Below are positions 61,444-64,000 of a stretch of DNA of 64,000 bases, one piece after another; position 1 is the stretch's first letter; every line of letters starts with the position of its first letter. The notes under the pieces were generated by a model. The model was not told where the DNA came from. It did no database searches and saw only the letters and a list, made by a program, of their open reading frames with translations. This DNA comes from an uncultured Clostridiaceae bacterium (GTDB lineage: Bacteria > Bacillota > Clostridia > TANB77 > CAG-508), in the NCBI GenBank assembly GCA_949927585.1, contig CATLFA010000001.1:62001-126000 (forward strand). Reading direction: 5' to 3'. Position numbers and translations under genes: made by a program.

Positions 61444-63233
61444 TACTCATCATCACCGTCCTCATCCTCATCATCACCAAACGTTGGTAACAACCATAAA
61501 GGTTCTTGATAAGTATCTGATAAGTCTTGGAATATTGCATTTCTTTCATTTTTTGCTTGTTCAATTTGGTCATCTGTCATTCCAGAATCCCTCATCTTTT
61601 TAGTTAGTTCTTCATCATAAAAATGATAAATATCTTCATAAGAAGCTTCTGGTTTTCCTTCTAGTCTTCTTATATAATTAACATTTTGCCAAATTAAGAA
61701 GTCCATATCATCATATGGCATTTTTCTTGCTTTTGGTAATGTTGGAATTGCCGAATAGTATTCCTCAACTGTTTCTGCTAATTGAGCAAAGCTATCTACT
61801 CCATCTCCAAAATCACCTGTTAATTGTTTAACTTTTAATTGAGCATTGTCAGCAGCTTTATCTGCCAAACTACTCCATTCTTTTATTTCTTTTAAGTCTT
61901 TTCCTTCTGCTAATGCTATTTTTTCTTTTAAACTATATATTATATATTTTTTTAAGGCTTCAATATGTAAATCTGTTTTTTTAGTTAAAAATTTTTCCAA
62001 TTTATGGTATTCTTCTTCCATTGATTTATATTCCTCTGGCTTAAATCCTCTACCCCATTTATCTTCCATACTTTCAACTACTTCATTTTCAACCTTTACT
62101 TTTTTCTCAACCAAGCCTTCATTTAATTCTTTTATAAATACTCTTGAAGTTAATGGATGATATTCCTCATATCCAAAAATATCCCCAACAAAATGACTAT
62201 TTCTAAATTCTAACATTGTTGTAGGGGCTTCTTTCTTTGTACCATACATTCGTTTTAACTCAGTTAAATAACTTACAAATAATGATTTTGGATGTCCTTT
62301 TCTATTCTCCCATTGTCTACATACAAGTTCAGCAACTTCTTGGTCAACAATAACATTTGCAATCTGACATACAGATATTATTACATATAATGGATTTTTA
62401 CACATTTCATATGTCTGTATGCAATATTGTTCTAAACAACCACTACAAATATGTATTTTACCATCTTTTGTAACTAATTTATCAATATGGTCATAAAAAC
62501 TATGGTCTTTTGATAGATATCTACCACATCTAATACATTGAATGTGATGTGATGGAATAATCATATATTCCATATCTTCATTAAGTACTGTTCTGCTATT
62601 TAATAAATCCATTAGTGCTCCGCCATTATTTCTGACTTCGTCACTTAATTTTTTTGGAATAATAGATAAAGATTCTATATTTCCATATTTTTCTAAATCA
62701 TCTGCTAATTGTCTTAATCCATCAACAGTATCTTTTGTAAAAAAGTTTTTATTTTTTCCTCGAAAATCTGGCTTTACTACTCCATTTATTCCATATAAGT
62801 CTTTCATCTCATTTTCTAATAAATTTTTTGTTCCATATGAAATATCGCTATCTATAGATATAATTGGAGTATCTCCTTGTTTTTTCTTTTCATAGAAATC
62901 TGGTTTCATCTTTCTAATCCCCAAGAAACTTTTATTATATCCATCTGGTTCAAGGGTTTTTAAAGAAGATATATAGTCATCTGCTTTTTCATTTGCTATT
63001 GACTTTTCTGCCTTTGGATTCCTTCTATTTTCAACCTGTTCTAAAACTTCCATATCAAAGACATCAGCTCCATACTTTTTTTTGTCTTTTGCTAATTCAT
63101 AGTCTTTATATGATGATTTCGTAACATTATTCATCCAAGTTCTTTTCGCCAATATTAAATCTTTTTTTGCAGTACAACCAACAAGAGCTTTACCATTTTC
63201 TCGGTTAGTCATTTTATATATCGTTATCATCAA
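61443..63233 (-). CDS. GIY-YIG-like / terminase small-like fusion protein (596 aa)
   Basis: N-terminal 75 residues resemble a GIY-YIG nuclease (M-I-T-I-Y-K-M-T-N-x-x-N-G-K-A-L-V-G), though Y-I-G is changed to L-V-G, so it may be inactive. The middle has C-I-R-C-G-R and C-S-G-C zinc knuckles. The C-terminal half is helical. Directly before terminase large, where the small subunit normally sits. May recognise packaging sites and once was a homing nuclease. Fusion is seen; role is inferred. Confidence 0.65.
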   Translation of the reverse strand: MMITIYKMTNRENGKALVGCTAKKDLILAKRTWMNNVTKSSYKDYELAKDKKKYGADVFDMEVLEQVENRRNPKAEKSIANEKADDYISSLKTLEPDGYNKSFLGIRKMKPDFYEKKKQGDTPIISIDSDISYGTKNLLENEMKDLYGINGVVKPDFRGKNKNFFTKDTVDGLRQLADDLEKYGNIESLSIIPKKLSDEVRNNGGALMDLLNSRTVLNEDMEYMIIPSHHIQCIRCGRYLSKDHSFYDHIDKLVTKDGKIHICSGCLEQYCIQTYEMCKNPLYVIISVCQIANVIVDQEVAELVCRQWENRKGHPKSLFVSYLTELKRMYGTKKEAPTTMLEFRNSHFVGDIFGYEEYHPLTSRVFIKELNEGLVEKKVKVENEVVESMEDKWGRGFKPEEYKSMEEEYHKLEKFLTKKTDLHIEALKKYIIYSLKEKIALAEGKDLKEIKEWSSLADKAADNAQLKVKQLTGDFGDGVDSFAQLAETVEEYYSAIPTLPKARKMPYDDMDFLIWQNVNYIRRLEGKPEASYEDIYHFYDEELTKKMRDSGMTDDQIEQAKNERNAIFQDLSDTYQEPLWLLPTFGDDEDEDGDDE

Positions 63234-63250
63234 AAATCACTCCTCTAAAA

Positions 63251-63883
63251 TTATTCTGTTGGTTCCTCTGGAACTTCTGGAGTGTCTTCTAATTTTTCTT
63301 CTTCTCTTTCAACTCTAATAAACTCATAAGCAACTTTTTTTTCATCTACTCTTGAAACTGCCATACTAAATGATTTTGGTAATAAAACTTTATCCATTTT
63401 TCTTTCTCCATCTTCATATAGCACTATTTTATTTACTGTTCCATCATTATTATCGTAAATTAGAATTTTATTTACTGTTCCATCTTCATTTTCTTCACTC
63501 ATTATTTTATGATTTTCATCAAAAACAATAATATCTCCTGCATCTGCTCCTAAATAATTAGCCTCATCTAAGAATATAAATTTATCAGCTAATTCATCAC
63601 CTTCAGCAATATGTCTTAATAATATATAATCATATGTCTCTTTAAAAACTTCTGCCTTACAAGGATAAATTTCTCCTTTAACTCCTTTTATAATAAAGTC
63701 TCCTTGTATCGCATTCATTACTCCTTCAAGAGTTTTAATTTTTACTATTTCATTAACATTTTCTAAAAAAGCATCTATATTTGATACGTTATTCATCCTA
63801 ACTTGTTCTTGAAACCAAGTCGGAATCTTATCATATCCAAGACGAAAACTTTCAACATATACGGGTTTCTTTTTAAATACCAT
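63251..63883 (-). CDS. PGDYG-like protein (210 aa)
   Basis: Residues about 45-90 read V-K-I-K-T-L-E-G-V, A-I-Q-G-D-F-I-I-K-G-V-K-G-E-I-Y-P-C-K, the signature of PGDYG-type phage proteins. The second half is Asp/Glu-rich with two near-identical D-G-T-V-N-K-I repeats, then a Glu/Pro end. First gene of the late cluster visible, next to the tRNA. Function of the family is unclear. Confidence 0.7.
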   Translation of the reverse strand: MVFKKKPVYVESFRLGYDKIPTWFQEQVRMNNVSNIDAFLENVNEIVKIKTLEGVMNAIQGDFIIKGVKGEIYPCKAEVFKETYDYILLRHIAEGDELADKFIFLDEANYLGADAGDIIVFDENHKIMSEENEDGTVNKILIYDNNDGTVNKIVLYEDGERKMDKVLLPKSFSMAVSRVDEKKVAYEFIRVEREEEKLEDTPEVPEEPTE

Positions 63884-63913
63884 TTTATTTCCTCCTTAAT
63901 AAATATTCCTTCT

Positions 63914-63989
<76 letters not shown>

Positions 63990-64000
63990 ATATAAAAACG

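Overview
The window is 64 kb of an AT-rich (roughly 28-30% GC by eye) tailed-phage genome, almost certainly a long-tailed siphophage of a low-GC Gram-positive gut bacterium. Evidence is Shine-Dalgarno sites of the AGGAGG type, an SH3b amidase endolysin, an HK97-like capsid module, a tape measure of about 2,500 residues and no visible tail sheath. Three genes at the left (1-2403) lie on the + strand: serine hydroxymethyltransferase (cut by the window edge), ThyX and a deoxynucleotidase-like HAD enzyme. Everything else lies on the - strand and reads from a tRNA-Pro at the right edge: PGDYG-like protein, terminase small-like protein, terminase large, portal, protease-scaffold, decoration, major capsid, connector genes and major tail protein.

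Between the major tail protein and the tape measure, which are normally near neighbours, sits an island of about 27 kb (about 21.6-48.5 kb) bounded by terminators. It holds some twenty tail-fibre or receptor-binding genes, a membrane M23 peptidase, a nuclease-like protein, a tyrosine recombinase, two membrane sensor-like proteins and a holin. After it come the tape measure, tail-tip and baseplate genes, a second holin-like gene and the endolysin.

The most striking result concerns decoding. Thirteen genes are broken by a +1 frame change, and terminase large is broken twice, giving 14 sites. At every site the zero-frame codon is CGG followed by A, and reading resumes one base later on GGA (Gly). 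Checking the remaining genes by eye, I found no other in-frame CGG in the window, and no frame break without CGGA. The restored glycine falls on conserved positions: the P-G-x-Q-G-G motif of serine hydroxymethyltransferase, the Walker A of terminase and the holin core. CGGA therefore behaves as a four-base glycine codon, or as an obligatory +1 shift at an unassigned CGG. Ten of the 14 sites follow a CCA or CCT proline codon, and I found no ordinarily encoded Pro-Gly pair and no CCWGG in the window.

A second system lies in the fibre island. Seven runs of 9-11 G (on the coding strand) occur in a genome where such runs should not arise by chance. Six are in short leader reading frames before groups of receptor-binding genes, and one is in codons 33-35 of a tail-collar fibre gene. 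The leaders are followed by hairpins that enclose Shine-Dalgarno sequences, and in one frame each leader ends overlapping the next fibre gene's start. This looks like a set of phase-variable translational switches. These statements come from reading by eye; no search or count was run by machine.
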